From: Chloracidobacterium sp.
Lineage (GTDB): Bacteria; Acidobacteriota; Blastocatellia; Pyrinomonadales; Pyrinomonadaceae
Direction of reading: 5' to 3'
Assembly (NCBI GenBank): GCA_016706275.1
Contig: JADJJY010000001.1
Span: forward strand, 372,001-436,000
DNA length: 64,000 nt
Made by a program: the position numbers and the translations under genes. The notes beneath the pieces are model-generated. The model saw nothing but the letters and a program-made list of their open reading frames with translations, was not told where the DNA came from and did no database searches. Shown here piece by piece: positions 17,564 through 26,990 of the stretch (positions within the stretch are counted from its first letter, which is position 1; every line of letters begins with the position of its first letter).

Positions 17564-19657
17564 CTATTTAACAGCCGTTGTTTTGGGTTCACGCGGATCA
17601 TAGGGCGTGGCCTGATATTTTTTGACAACGTCCTGGGCGTCGTCGTAATTATCTCCCAGGTCGGCAGCACGCTTGTATGCGGCGACGGCACGCGTCCGGT
17701 CGCCTTTGCCGTCGTAGGCGTTGCCCATTTTGATATTTGACCAAACCGAAAGCCATGCCGGATTGAGGCTGCCGCTTAACGCGGCTTTGAAATTATCGAT
17801 AGCAACGTCGTAGTTTCGCTGTTCGAGAAACAACAAACCGAGGTGATAGTAGATCCACGAATTAGACCTATCTAGCTTTAAAGCGGCTTCAAACTGCTGC
17901 TGGGCCTCAGGATAATTTCCCTCTTTCAACTGCTCTATGCCGCGACGAGCGATCGACGAGACGCGTAAATCGGGCGAAATACGCAAGAGCTTATAGCTCG
18001 GGTCGATGACAACGGCAAGCGGCCGCCCAGTTGATTCGATGTTAAAGTCCGCACTCGTTTCCTGCATATCAAGGGTGACGGTTGCGAGCCCAAAATCTCC
18101 CTCGGACCGTAGCTGGACATCCACGGGCAGCTTTAGATTGTCGTAATTTTGCTTGACCGTGCCGCGGGTAACAAATTTGCCGCCGCGGGTTCTGATGATC
18201 AGATAATCGCTGGTAAATTCGGGCACGCCGGTTCCCTCGACCCAGCGGGCAAAAAAGTATCGCAGATTATCGCCTGCCACTCGCGAAGAGAGCTTTTCAA
18301 AATCGTCGATCGACGCCGATTTGCCGCGATATTCCTGCAAAAAGGTTTTTAATAATTGGTCAAATTTTGCTGGGTTTAATGTGTCGCGGAGCAGTTTGAA
18401 AACGAACGCCCCTTTGGCGTACATGATGTATTGATAGGCGCTGCTCTGATCATCGAGGTCTTTTGGTGCACGCAGCAGCGACGATGTCTGCTCAAACGTC
18501 AGCGATTTTTCGAGCAGTTCGCGGCGCATGGCATCGAGTTTAGCTCCGTCCAGGCGGCTCTCGCGAAATGTAAAAGCACTATATTCTGCCAAACCTTGCG
18601 ATAGCCAGGCGTCGTCAAACGATTTGAGCCCGACGGTCAGTCCCCACCATTGAAAAGCGGCCTCACGCTGGAGACGTTCGACGGTGACATCGCGGGCCTC
18701 TTCGAATTGGCGGTTGGCGATAAAGAGCATCCCTGTCGACGAATAAAAATCGAGACTGTCGTCATCGATCTGAGCGACGATCAGACGCGTGCCGCTGGCG
18801 GGTGCTCCAAAGCGTTTTGTATAAAAATCGAGCGCCGTGCCGAGCGTTTCCGCATATTTCGCGACGTTGGCGTCGTTGCCGGGTTTTGCCAAAAACTGGA
18901 TATCATAATCGGCAATACGCAAGGTTTTAGCCGCGTATTTGCCGTACGCAAAGTTGCCGATGAGAGCTGGTGTAGATTGTACAAAACGTGATTTGTTGCC
19001 GGTTGTCGTGACCGGAACGGTGCTAAAGCCCGTCAATGTCAGCCCGGCAGGGATCGAAATGCTGATGTCTGATGTCGCCGGGTCGGCGGCATAATCGTGA
19101 AACGGAAACCAACGTGCCGCATACATCAAATAGCCCTGATTGTCGCCGATGTAAGCAAGCCGTTTGTTGAGCAGTGGCCCGCCCGCAGGCAGATCGAGGA
19201 TGCCGTTGTATTTGAAACGCAGCGTGACCGGCATTCCTTTTACGACATTTTCACCTAGGTCAATACGCACATGCGGGCCTAGATCAGTACTCGCCGATTG
19301 GTCCTGAATAAACGTGACTTGTGCCGCTGACGGTGACACGGGTTTTGGTGTCGGACGAACTGCTGGTTTTGTGGCGACAACTGGCGTTGTCGGTATCATG
19401 CCGCCGCCGATACGCGTTATGGAATCGACCTTTAGGCTGCCGTTTAGCTCAAATGAGACCGAACGCGTGTCTTCGAGCGGCGTAAAGGTAACGTCGACGG
19501 TCGCGTTGATCTTGCGTTCCGTTGGCATGAGCGACACGTCCATCACATAATTTGTGACGTCAAACGGCGTTCTTTTTACTTGTTGGGCGATAGCCGGCAG
19601 CGTGAACAGCGACGCAACGGCGGCTATTTTGACGAGGTGAGTAATAAACTTTTTCAT
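17564..19657 (-). CDS. Exported M1-like pseudo-peptidase with C-terminal TPRs
   Basis: About 697 residues from the ATG at 19657; the upstream TTG at 19687 would only precede the signal peptide (FTLPAIAQQ). The N-terminal half has an M1 aminopeptidase-like layout with a beta-rich domain and the segment LQREAAFQWWG. In active M1 enzymes this is HExxHxWWG, so both zinc-binding His are replaced (Arg and Phe). The distal Glu of the NEG(L/F)A motif is Gln (SQGLAEYSA). The protein is therefore very unlikely to be a zinc peptidase. Residues about 570-680 form two or three TPR units (EQLKEGNYPEAQQQFEAALK, SWIYYHLGLLFLEQRNYD). A scaffold or binding role outside the cytoplasm is likely. Confidence 0.75.
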   Translation of the reverse strand: MKKFITHLVKIAAVASLFTLPAIAQQVKRTPFDVTNYVMDVSLMPTERKINATVDVTFTPLEDTRSVSFELNGSLKVDSITRIGGGMIPTTPVVATKPAVRPTPKPVSPSAAQVTFIQDQSASTDLGPHVRIDLGENVVKGMPVTLRFKYNGILDLPAGGPLLNKRLAYIGDNQGYLMYAARWFPFHDYAADPATSDISISIPAGLTLTGFSTVPVTTTGNKSRFVQSTPALIGNFAYGKYAAKTLRIADYDIQFLAKPGNDANVAKYAETLGTALDFYTKRFGAPASGTRLIVAQIDDDSLDFYSSTGMLFIANRQFEEARDVTVERLQREAAFQWWGLTVGLKSFDDAWLSQGLAEYSAFTFRESRLDGAKLDAMRRELLEKSLTFEQTSSLLRAPKDLDDQSSAYQYIMYAKGAFVFKLLRDTLNPAKFDQLLKTFLQEYRGKSASIDDFEKLSSRVAGDNLRYFFARWVEGTGVPEFTSDYLIIRTRGGKFVTRGTVKQNYDNLKLPVDVQLRSEGDFGLATVTLDMQETSADFNIESTGRPLAVVIDPSYKLLRISPDLRVSSIARRGIEQLKEGNYPEAQQQFEAALKLDRSNSWIYYHLGLLFLEQRNYDVAIDNFKAALSGSLNPAWLSVWSNIKMGNAYDGKGDRTRAVAAYKRAADLGDNYDDAQDVVKKYQATPYDPREPKTTAVK

Positions 19658-19744
19658 GTCGAGTTTCAGCAAAAACTGTCCGATCAAATGTGCTCTCTTA
19701 GGATGTGCGCAAATCCCAAATCGTTTGCTTTTTGCGCTTTTTGA

Positions 19745-20041
19745 TTAATTGTCGCGGTAAAAATCGACCGAAATGGCCTTTTCCGCCAGTTGTTTCCCAA
19801 GCGCGGCGACCGCCTGATGTTCAGGATGATCCGTATAGGCATCAAGCTCGGCACGACCCTCAAATGTCGCCACGAGCCCCGTATCGAACGACCGGTCGAG
19901 ATGTAAAACGTCAGCGCCAACATCAAATGTAACGATCTCAGGTATAACGCCGGTAAGCGCTTTTAGTCGGTCACGGTGGTCTTCGCGTGCGGCCTGGTCC
20001 GTTTCGGGTTTATATTTCCAGCAGACAATATGGATCAGCAT
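19745..20041 (-). CDS. Dabb-domain (stress-responsive A/B barrel) protein
   Basis: This roughly 98-residue protein is of the ferredoxin-like dimeric alpha-beta barrel type. MLIHIVCWKYKPETD is the usual first strand, followed by the variable helix, FDVGADVLH, TGLVATFEGRAELDAY and HPEHQAVAAL. These small proteins are soluble dimers; plant members are stress-induced and bacterial ones mostly uncharacterised. The ATG at 20041 is preferred over a TTG at 20068. It ends 87 bp before the M1-like gene on the same strand, in a gap with no clear terminator. Confidence 0.75.
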   Translation of the reverse strand: MLIHIVCWKYKPETDQAAREDHRDRLKALTGVIPEIVTFDVGADVLHLDRSFDTGLVATFEGRAELDAYTDHPEHQAVAALGKQLAEKAISVDFYRDN

Positions 20042-20107
20042 TAAAGTATTTTCGCATAATCCCGTCAATTTAATTAACCTTGGATAAGTTCTCTGAAACC
20101 GTTGTTG

Positions 20108-21292
20108 ATGGATAGACGAAATACTAACTATATGTATAAAGAGTTTATTGCACCGCTCGAAGACCTTGCGGCTACCGCCCTCGACGGCATAGCGGGCCTG
20201 TTAGGAAATACCGGAAAAAGTCTCAGCGGACCGCCGTCCGACGGCAAGGTGATCTTGCCCAATGATCTGTTTGCTCAGCCCGATGTGCAGACCGAATGGT
20301 GGTACTACACGGGCCATTGCAAGAGCGAGAGCGGAAAAGAATTTGGCTTTGAGCTTGTATTTTTCAAACGCCGGACTGACCTCGACCGGATCGGTATCGT
20401 GCCGATGACTGTGCTTGCAAACCCGATGTATTTTGCCCATTTTGCGATATCGGATATCGACGAGCAAAAGTTTCGCTATGAGCATATCCGTAGTTTCAAC
20501 AAGCCTTTTGACGTGCCGGTTTCAATGAGCGAAACAGCGTGTGACGTGAGGTTAGGCGACTGGTCGCTGCGTGAGGTTGCCGGCAAGCATATCCTGCACG
20601 GCACGCTTGAGGGCGGTTTTGTTTTTGACGCCGTGCTCGAATCGGACAAACCTTTGGTTTTGAATGGAGATGGCGGCATAACACGCAAAAAAGACGGTTC
20701 GTCAAAGCATTTTTCCTACACACGGATGAATGTCAGCGGGCAAACATCGACCGATGGTCATGTCGAGAAATTTACCGGCTCCGCGTGGATGGACCGCGAA
20801 TACGGCATTTGGGGCCCGGGCAACTGGGATTGGTTTAGCATACAATTTGACGACGATACTGAGCTGATGATCTATCAATTTAGCGGTGAGGCGGATGAGC
20901 TGGTTGGTGCTTCGACCGGCACGTTTGTCGACCGCGATGGAGCTTGTAAATATCTTGAGCGAAAAGATTACGAGATAGAGGTATTATCCACTTGGACGAG
21001 CGAAAAAACCGGAGCAGAATATCCGAGCCGCTGGAAAGTCAGAGTCGAGAGTTTGGGTATTGATATTGAGATCGCCGCGCTGATCGCGGACCAAGAACTG
21101 GACACACGCGGTACGACAATGATCGTGTATTGGGAAGGTGCCTGTAAGGTTACCGGGAGCAAGGACGGCAGCAGCATAGGCGGCAAGGCGTATGTCGAAC
21201 TTGTCGGTTATGACATGTCGCATGAGCGAGCAGGTCTAGGCGATTTTTTGTTTGGCAGCAAGTTTGGCGAACTAACAGCCATTTTTAGCTAG
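20108..21292 (+). CDS. AttH/CrtC-like lipocalin-fold protein
   Basis: The product resembles the lipocalin-like AttH family that includes carotenoid 1,2-hydratase (CrtC). The signature is FAQPDVQTEWWYYTGH near residue 55, then FGFELVFFKRR, the central SAWMDREYGIWGPGNWDWFSIQFDDDTELMIYQF (in parts) and the C-terminal domain to residue 394. There is no signal peptide, which differs from many exported AttH proteins. No carotenoid genes are in the window, so a hydratase role is not supported. Starts at 20102 (TTG), 20108 (ATG) and 20132 (ATG) are in frame and none has a clear ribosome-binding site. The 3' end overlaps the convergent SRPBCC gene by 4 bp. Confidence 0.7.
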   Translation: MDRRNTNYMYKEFIAPLEDLAATALDGIAGLLGNTGKSLSGPPSDGKVILPNDLFAQPDVQTEWWYYTGHCKSESGKEFGFELVFFKRRTDLDRIGIVPMTVLANPMYFAHFAISDIDEQKFRYEHIRSFNKPFDVPVSMSETACDVRLGDWSLREVAGKHILHGTLEGGFVFDAVLESDKPLVLNGDGGITRKKDGSSKHFSYTRMNVSGQTSTDGHVEKFTGSAWMDREYGIWGPGNWDWFSIQFDDDTELMIYQFSGEADELVGASTGTFVDRDGACKYLERKDYEIEVLSTWTSEKTGAEYPSRWKVRVESLGIDIEIAALIADQELDTRGTTMIVYWEGACKVTGSKDGSSIGGKAYVELVGYDMSHERAGLGDFLFGSKFGELTAIFS

Positions 21293-21744
21293 TTTTCGTC
21301 TGATTCGCACCATTTCCGAGTCACTTCGTGCCTATAGTCAAACATCTTTTCGAGCTTTGGCACAACGGCGAATGGTGCGGCGAGCGTACCTAAAAACCAC
21401 ATTGGCGGCTCGTATTCGACCTCGTCCCGCAACATTGCTCCGTCGGCGTGCGGCGTAATGATATGGCGGTGCCGCCAGTTTTTGAACGGGCCGGAGACTT
21501 GCGTGTCCTCAAACATCCGCTGCGGTTCAAACGCAGTGTGCTCAGCGACCCATCGAACAGTTATCAACCCAAGTATTTTTGTATCAAAGATCGCCTGCGA
21601 GCCAATTACCGAGATGTCGGCTTTTTGGATGATCGTGGCGTCTTCCCATGGCGGCATCAGCCGCTCGAAAGCGTCCGGCAATTCATGAAAAGCGAAAACC
21701 CGCTCGGGCGACGCTTTGAACACACTTTCTTTTACAAATCTCAT
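21289..21744 (-). CDS. SRPBCC-fold ligand-binding protein
   Basis: About 151 residues with a START/Bet-v-1-like layout: an opening strand ESVFKASPERVFAFHELPDAF, then a curved sheet with TKILGLITVRWVAEHT and the DEVEYEPP strand, and a long C-terminal helix (LEKMFDYRHEVTRKWC). The fold usually binds hydrophobic ligands or acts as a cyclase. I chose the ATG at 21744 because a TTG at 21762 would add residues (MLRLII) that do not fit the fold. It overlaps the AttH-like gene by 4 bp at the 3' end. Confidence 0.7.
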   Translation of the reverse strand: MRFVKESVFKASPERVFAFHELPDAFERLMPPWEDATIIQKADISVIGSQAIFDTKILGLITVRWVAEHTAFEPQRMFEDTQVSGPFKNWRHRHIITPHADGAMLRDEVEYEPPMWFLGTLAAPFAVVPKLEKMFDYRHEVTRKWCESDEN

Positions 21745-21783
21745 TATTATTAACCTTAGCACACGCGGATATTGGATTTACCT

Positions 21784-21812
21784 TTGAATTTGGAGCGGGA
21801 AACTGCTTTAAT
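21784..21812 (+). promoter_or_regulatory. Promoter for the MFS transporter gene, nearly leaderless
   Basis: TTGAAT (21784-21789) and TTTAAT (21807-21812) are 17 bp apart. Transcription would start near 21819, only about 6 nt before the ATG at 21825, so there is no room for a Shine-Dalgarno site. Confidence 0.55.
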
Positions 21813-21824
21813 ACCTCAAATCAT

Positions 21825-23333
21825 ATGAAAGAAGCCGCAACCGACCTCGGAGCGATCTATAACGACGAGATCTCAAAAGCAAAGATCTGGCAGGTCATTG
21901 GTGCGTCCGCCGTCGGGACGATGATCGAATGGTACGATTTTTATATTTTTGGCAGCCTGGCGACAGTCATCGCACCGCTTTTTTACCCGCCGGAGAATCA
22001 GACATTTGCGTACATCGCCTATCTCGCGACGTTCGCGGTCGGGTTTGTAGTGCGGCCTTTCGGCGCTTTGTTTTTTGGGCGGATCGGCGACATTGTGGGA
22101 CGAAAATATGCGTTTCTCGTCACGCTTTTGATAATGGGCGGAGCGACCGCGGTGATCGGCTTTTTACCGACATACTCGCAGATCGGTATTGCGGCGCCAA
22201 TAATTTTGCTGCTGATCCGTGTGCTGCAAGGACTTGCACTAGGCGGTGAATATGGTGGAGCGGCGGTTTATGTCGCCGAACACGTCCCCGATAATCGTCG
22301 CGGATTTTACACGTCATTTATTCAGATCACGGCAACGCTCGGGCTATTTTTATCGCTGGCGGTTATTTTAGCGGTGCAAAACACCATGAGCCCCGAGCAG
22401 TTTGGCGGCAAATCCGACGGCATTGGCGGTTGGCGGATACCGTTTCTGATCTCGATCGCTCTCGTCGGCGTTTCGCTCTATATTCGTTTGAGGATGAAAG
22501 AATCGCCGATATTTGAACAGCTAAAAAGCAGCGGGATGCGTTCGGCAAATCCTCTGATCGAGGCGTTTACGAAATGGGAAAACTTGAAAATAGTGCTCAT
22601 CTCGCTATTCGGAGCGACCGCCGGACAGGGCGTCGTTTGGTACACCGGACAGTTTTACGCCCTGTTTTATCTGCAATCGATACTTAATGTAAACGCGACT
22701 TCGGCAAACTACATTATCGCCATCGCACTGCTATTAGGAATGCCGTTTTTTGTTTTCTTTGGCTGGTTAAGTGACCGCCTCGGCCGCAAATGGATAATCA
22801 TCGCCGGATGTGTACTGGCTGTTTGTACCTATCTACCGATCTACAAAGCGATGCAATCGGTCGCGGGATCCAATGTTGTGACCGCTACCTCACAAAAAGA
22901 CCCGGTGACCGGAGCTATTAAACTAACGCCGCAATCGGTTGACGAAAGCGGCATTATCACCTCGTCGCCAAAAGTTTTGCCTTACACATCGTTTGGCGAT
23001 CTGACCTCAAACCGGACAGCTTGGGCTCTGATCATGCTCATATTTATTCAGGTGATATGGGTAACCATGGTCTATGGCCCGATCGCCGCCTATCTCGTCG
23101 AGGCGTTTCCGGCTAAGATACGATACACCGCGCTTTCGCTGCCATATCACATCGGGAATGGGGTATTTGGTGGCCTACTGCCGTTGATCGGGCTGTCCGT
23201 AATTGCGCAAACCGGTAATATTTATGCAGGTCTATATTATCCGATGATCGTTGCGGGGATAACCGCAGTCGTCGGAGCGATCTTTCTAAAAGAAACGCAC
23301 GGGCACAAAATATGGGAAGAGGTCGGGAAATGA
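21825..23333 (+). CDS. MFS transporter, metabolite:H+ symporter (MHS) family
   Basis: This 502-residue, 12-helix transporter is of the ProP/KgtP-like MHS group. The family opening is GTMIEWYDFYIFGSLATVIAP, in two parts. The loop 2-3 signature is FGRIGDIVGRKYAF and the second-half copy is WLSDRLGRKW. An extra loop of about 65 residues between helices 8 and 9 (VTATSQKDPVTG region) is longer than usual. The substrate is a small organic acid, betaine or amino acid; sequence alone does not decide. The gene converges on the thioredoxin-like gene with a 4-bp gap. Confidence 0.85.
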   Translation: MKEAATDLGAIYNDEISKAKIWQVIGASAVGTMIEWYDFYIFGSLATVIAPLFYPPENQTFAYIAYLATFAVGFVVRPFGALFFGRIGDIVGRKYAFLVTLLIMGGATAVIGFLPTYSQIGIAAPIILLLIRVLQGLALGGEYGGAAVYVAEHVPDNRRGFYTSFIQITATLGLFLSLAVILAVQNTMSPEQFGGKSDGIGGWRIPFLISIALVGVSLYIRLRMKESPIFEQLKSSGMRSANPLIEAFTKWENLKIVLISLFGATAGQGVVWYTGQFYALFYLQSILNVNATSANYIIAIALLLGMPFFVFFGWLSDRLGRKWIIIAGCVLAVCTYLPIYKAMQSVAGSNVVTATSQKDPVTGAIKLTPQSVDESGIITSSPKVLPYTSFGDLTSNRTAWALIMLIFIQVIWVTMVYGPIAAYLVEAFPAKIRYTALSLPYHIGNGVFGGLLPLIGLSVIAQTGNIYAGLYYPMIVAGITAVVGAIFLKETHGHKIWEEVGK

Positions 23334-23337
23334 ACTG

Positions 23338-23850
23338 CTACTTTTTAGGCGACCAAAGTTTCATGAATTCGGTGAATTTGGCAAGATTGTACGTTTCATC
23401 TTTCTCTAGAGCCACAGTGTCCTGTGAGTGGAGCAACTTGCCAGATTCGTCCAAAACGAAAAGGTGTGGATAGCCCTTTATCTCGGGATATTCGCTGAGA
23501 AAAGCCACATTTTCGTTCTCCGGACTCATATTGATCTTTATCCAGACAAAGTTGTTTTTGCGGAGCTTGTCGAGGGCCTTGTTGCTAAACAGGAACTTGT
23601 CCATGTGAATGCACCAACCGCACCACTCGCCGCCAACATCGAGGATTATCCGCTTGCCGCTTTTCGACGCAGTTAGGATAGCCGTAGCGAGGTCGAGCTT
23701 CGGATCTCGTTTTGGGTCAAACTTTTCGCGCGTGAAGACAGCAGCCTTTTTCGCAAGCGGCTTTTTGACCGCTTTAACCTTGGTTTTTTGTCCGAACGCA
23801 GTTGCTGAAACAAGAATAATGGCGACGGAGATCAATAGGAGCTTTTTCAT
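23338..23850 (-). CDS. Exported thioredoxin-like protein
   Basis: About 170 residues from the ATG at 23850. A signal peptide (MKKLLLISVAIILVSATAFG) is followed by a Lys/Ala-rich linker and a thioredoxin_7-like domain. Its active site is GGEWCGWCIHMDKFLF, and WIKINMSPEN and GYPHLFVLDESGKLL mark the remaining core. It is probably a periplasmic disulfide reductase or chaperone-like thioredoxin. Its ATG overlaps the stop of the decarboxylase gene (ATGA), so translation is coupled. A longer in-frame start (TTG 23886) lies inside the decarboxylase gene and is rejected. Confidence 0.8.
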   Translation of the reverse strand: MKKLLLISVAIILVSATAFGQKTKVKAVKKPLAKKAAVFTREKFDPKRDPKLDLATAILTASKSGKRIILDVGGEWCGWCIHMDKFLFSNKALDKLRKNNFVWIKINMSPENENVAFLSEYPEIKGYPHLFVLDESGKLLHSQDTVALEKDETYNLAKFTEFMKLWSPKK

Positions 23851-25292
23851 GATTTGTCGGAAATGGCTGCGTTCAGAAGATTCCAAACTTTCGTTAGATG
23901 CCGCTCCTCGACTCTTATACTGCCTACCGATAGCCGGATCGTATATTTTTCGTTTAGTTTTGTGTGCGATAGATACGCCTCGCCGGAGGCGTTGATCTCG
24001 TTCATTATCTTTTCGTTAAGTGCGTTCAGATCGTCAACGCCCGCCGGGCAAGCACGAAAACAAACAAGGGCGAATGGCACCGGCGCCATCATTTCCCAAT
24101 TGTCGCTTGCCTCGACCCATGAGGCGAAAAGTCGGGCGAGACGGCAGTGTTCACGCAGGCGTTCGACCAGGCCTTCGCGGCCGAAATAGCGGATGACGAA
24201 CCACAGTTTTAATGCACGAAACCGCCGCCCGAGTTGGATGCCGTAATCCATCCCGTTTTTTACGGTTTGCTCGTCGGTAGTTTTTAGATACTCGGCGACG
24301 AGCGAAAATGCCTCTTTTAGAACGCTCAAATCTTTGCAGTAGAGTACCGACAGGTCAAACGGCGTAAAGAGCCATTTGTGCGGGTTGACGACGATCGAAT
24401 CGGCACGCTCCCAGCCTTTGAAATATTTTCGAAACTCCGGCACGATCGCCGTCGAACCTGCGTAAGCCGTATCGATGTGCAACCAGATGCCGTATTTTTC
24501 GCAAACATCGGCAATGGCATCGACCGGATCGACGCTCGATGTCGATGTTGTGCCGACGGTCGGGATAACGCAAATCGGCAGATATCCCGCCTCGATGTCC
24601 TCGTCGATCGCCTCGGCAAGTTTTTCTGGGATCATTTCAAAGCGGTTGTTACACTCGATCTTTCGCAGAGATCTTAAACCTAGTCCGAGTGTTATTACAC
24701 CTTTATCTATTGACGAATGAACATGTTCCGAGCAATAGACACGCATCAGCGGCACGTCGTCGCGGCCGCTCATACCTTCGTCACGGATTCGTAAATTTGC
24801 CTTTTCACGGGCTGCAGCAATGGCGTGCATTGTTGAGACTGACGCGGTGTCGTAAATGATACCTTCGAAATGTTCGGGCAGATCCATCATCTGCCGCAGC
24901 CAATCGAGGACGACATCCTCAAGTTCGGTCGATGCCGGCGACGTACGCCAGAGCATCGCTTTCATATCAAATGCCGCCGCAAACATCTCGCCGAAAACGC
25001 CGACCGAGCTGGTCGATGTGGAAAAGAGGCCGTGAAAATTTGGATGGTTCCAATGAGTGACGGCTGGCATTATAAGTTTATCGACATCGCCGAGAATGTC
25101 CCCAAAATCCTCACCTGTTTCGGGAGCCGACGAGGGCAGATTGCTTTTGAGCCAGTCAAGCTCGACCTGCGACAACACGGGATACTTTTCCATCTCGTCA
25201 AAATAATCCGCGAGCTGGTCGATGATCTGATATCCAAATTTACGAAAATCTCCGCTCGGCATATCGCCAAATTTACCTAATTTTTCACTCAT
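23847..25292 (-). CDS. PLP-dependent aromatic-L-amino-acid decarboxylase-like enzyme
   Basis: This 481-residue group II PLP decarboxylase removes the carboxyl group of an amino acid, probably aromatic (Tyr, Trp, Phe or DOPA). Visible features are AVTHWNHPNFHGLFSTSTSS near residue 77, the catalytic-loop His region YCSEHVHSSIDKG, LHIDTAYAGSTAIVPEF with the PLP-stacking Asp, and the Schiff-base Lys in NPHKWLFTPFDLSVLY. Length fits the family. It is followed, with a 4-nt overlap, by the exported thioredoxin-like gene. Two APC transporters lie 2-5 kb downstream on the other strand; functional pairing is only suggested by proximity. Confidence 0.87.
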   Translation of the reverse strand: MSEKLGKFGDMPSGDFRKFGYQIIDQLADYFDEMEKYPVLSQVELDWLKSNLPSSAPETGEDFGDILGDVDKLIMPAVTHWNHPNFHGLFSTSTSSVGVFGEMFAAAFDMKAMLWRTSPASTELEDVVLDWLRQMMDLPEHFEGIIYDTASVSTMHAIAAAREKANLRIRDEGMSGRDDVPLMRVYCSEHVHSSIDKGVITLGLGLRSLRKIECNNRFEMIPEKLAEAIDEDIEAGYLPICVIPTVGTTSTSSVDPVDAIADVCEKYGIWLHIDTAYAGSTAIVPEFRKYFKGWERADSIVVNPHKWLFTPFDLSVLYCKDLSVLKEAFSLVAEYLKTTDEQTVKNGMDYGIQLGRRFRALKLWFVIRYFGREGLVERLREHCRLARLFASWVEASDNWEMMAPVPFALVCFRACPAGVDDLNALNEKIMNEINASGEAYLSHTKLNEKYTIRLSVGSIRVEERHLTKVWNLLNAAISDKS

Positions 25293-25405
25293 GATCCTTT
25301 AACTTAGCACAATGAAAAAACAAGCTGAAATTTGAGTCGTTTTGGTCTAATATCTTTGAGAAGCCTATTTACAATCGCTGTTTCCGTTCGGAGAAGTTAA
25401 CAACT

Positions 25406-26956
25406 ATGAAAAACGTGGATACTGGTTCGGTGCGTATTCAGAGAGTTTTGTTTTCGATAGCCGTGTGCGTCTGCGTATTTGTATGCAATTCGGGCCTCGT
25501 ATTTGCGTGGAAACCGACGACGCACGTCTATCTCGCCGAGCGTGCGCTTGAGGACGCTCTCGATAACGGAATGGTGACGATCGAGCGGCTCGACCCCACG
25601 ACGGGAAAGGTTGTCGGAGTTATTGGCGAATACGCGGTCGATACGGCGGTGCTTGATGCATTAAAGAAAAATCCCGATCAGTATCGAGCGGGCATTCTCG
25701 GGCCCGATGCATATCCAGACGTTTTGACCGGGCAACAAGTGATACATCCGCCGACAAATCCGGATGGAACAAACCGCTGGCTCGAGTATTTGTGGTCTAA
25801 ATCTGACAGTTCGCCCGCTATCAAAGCATTTGTCACCGGTTACCTGACGCATGCGGCGGGCGATATGTACGGGCATACATTTATCAACAATTTCACCGGC
25901 GGTGCGTTCACTTTTAAGCCAGCCGACAACGCCAAAAAACACATCCTGCTCGAAAGCTACATCGGTAAACGCGTTCCTGATCCGACGTTCGCGGCAAGCA
26001 TCGCGGGGGTCGAAGATTTTATCTATCAGAAAATGGTGGACGCCCGGCCGGGCACATATCTCGACAAAGAACTGCTCGTCAAAGACGGCGAGGGAACGGA
26101 CGGGTCTATACCGCGAGTTTATTCGACGCTGAGGGCGGAACTCGAGGCCGACGTTGAAAAACTCACCGCTGACGCAGCGAAATGTAAGCCTTGGAATCCA
26201 AAATGCAGCGCAGTGTTACTCAAGGCAGAGGCGAATTACAAAAAGGCTTGGATCAAGGATATCGACACAGGGTTAAAGGCTTGGGTGACGACGAGCGACA
26301 GTGTTGCTAAGGCGTTATTTTTCAATGCCGAGAAAAAGACCGATGTTGATAAGGCTCAAGCCATACTCGACGACTATGTAAATCGCCACCTCATATCGAT
26401 GTCCGGTCCGCCCGATGCCGTCGGCAGTCTAGCCGTCCTTTCGGGCAAGGTGCAGGACATTATTCTTAAAGCGATCCCGGACGCTCTGGTTGAGCCGATC
26501 AAACAATTCAAACGAAACCTGTACGACGTGATCATCAAACGGGCGACGGGGATGTCGAGCGACGAGCTAAAACGCTATTCATCTGACCCTGAGACATATT
26601 TCGACACTGAGATGACCAAAGGGCCGGGGCAGCTTATCAACCGCGGTAAATTTGATACGGACATGCTCTTTATGAAACCCGCGGACAAAACCATAGATTA
26701 TAAAAATGTGGGTGCGGCGTATGACACGGTGGTTATGAGCAAGCTGTTGCTGCTCAGCAAGGACAGCGTCAACCAGCTAATGGCTGATCTCGGGAGCAAA
26801 GACCGCCTCGAAAAGCCCAACAGCATGCTCGGCTTTATCAAAACTCTTGACGGCGACAATCAACAGGCGGGCATGATACTCGGTCGCGATTGCCGCAGTT
26901 ATCGTCAGGTCTTTATGAGATTTGCCGGTGAACGCATTTGTCCCCCGACGCCTTAA
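25406..26956 (+). CDS. Exported zinc-dependent phospholipase C-like protein
   Basis: The 516-residue protein has a signal peptide (residues about 12-34, ending LVFA) directly followed by WKPTTHVYLAERAL. An N-terminal Trp and early His are zinc ligands in the phospholipase C/S1-P1 superfamily. The core metal motif is GYLTHAAGDMYGHTF, and GILGPDAYPDVLTG matches the family's GxxGPD segment. The C-terminal 250 residues are helical and unassigned. It probably acts on phospholipids or another phosphodiester in the periplasm. The gene is separate from its neighbours. Confidence 0.72.
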   Translation: MKNVDTGSVRIQRVLFSIAVCVCVFVCNSGLVFAWKPTTHVYLAERALEDALDNGMVTIERLDPTTGKVVGVIGEYAVDTAVLDALKKNPDQYRAGILGPDAYPDVLTGQQVIHPPTNPDGTNRWLEYLWSKSDSSPAIKAFVTGYLTHAAGDMYGHTFINNFTGGAFTFKPADNAKKHILLESYIGKRVPDPTFAASIAGVEDFIYQKMVDARPGTYLDKELLVKDGEGTDGSIPRVYSTLRAELEADVEKLTADAAKCKPWNPKCSAVLLKAEANYKKAWIKDIDTGLKAWVTTSDSVAKALFFNAEKKTDVDKAQAILDDYVNRHLISMSGPPDAVGSLAVLSGKVQDIILKAIPDALVEPIKQFKRNLYDVIIKRATGMSSDELKRYSSDPETYFDTEMTKGPGQLINRGKFDTDMLFMKPADKTIDYKNVGAAYDTVVMSKLLLLSKDSVNQLMADLGSKDRLEKPNSMLGFIKTLDGDNQQAGMILGRDCRSYRQVFMRFAGERICPPTP

Positions 26957-26990
26957 ATTTAGTTAAACCCGGGAAATTGGTAAAAACCAC

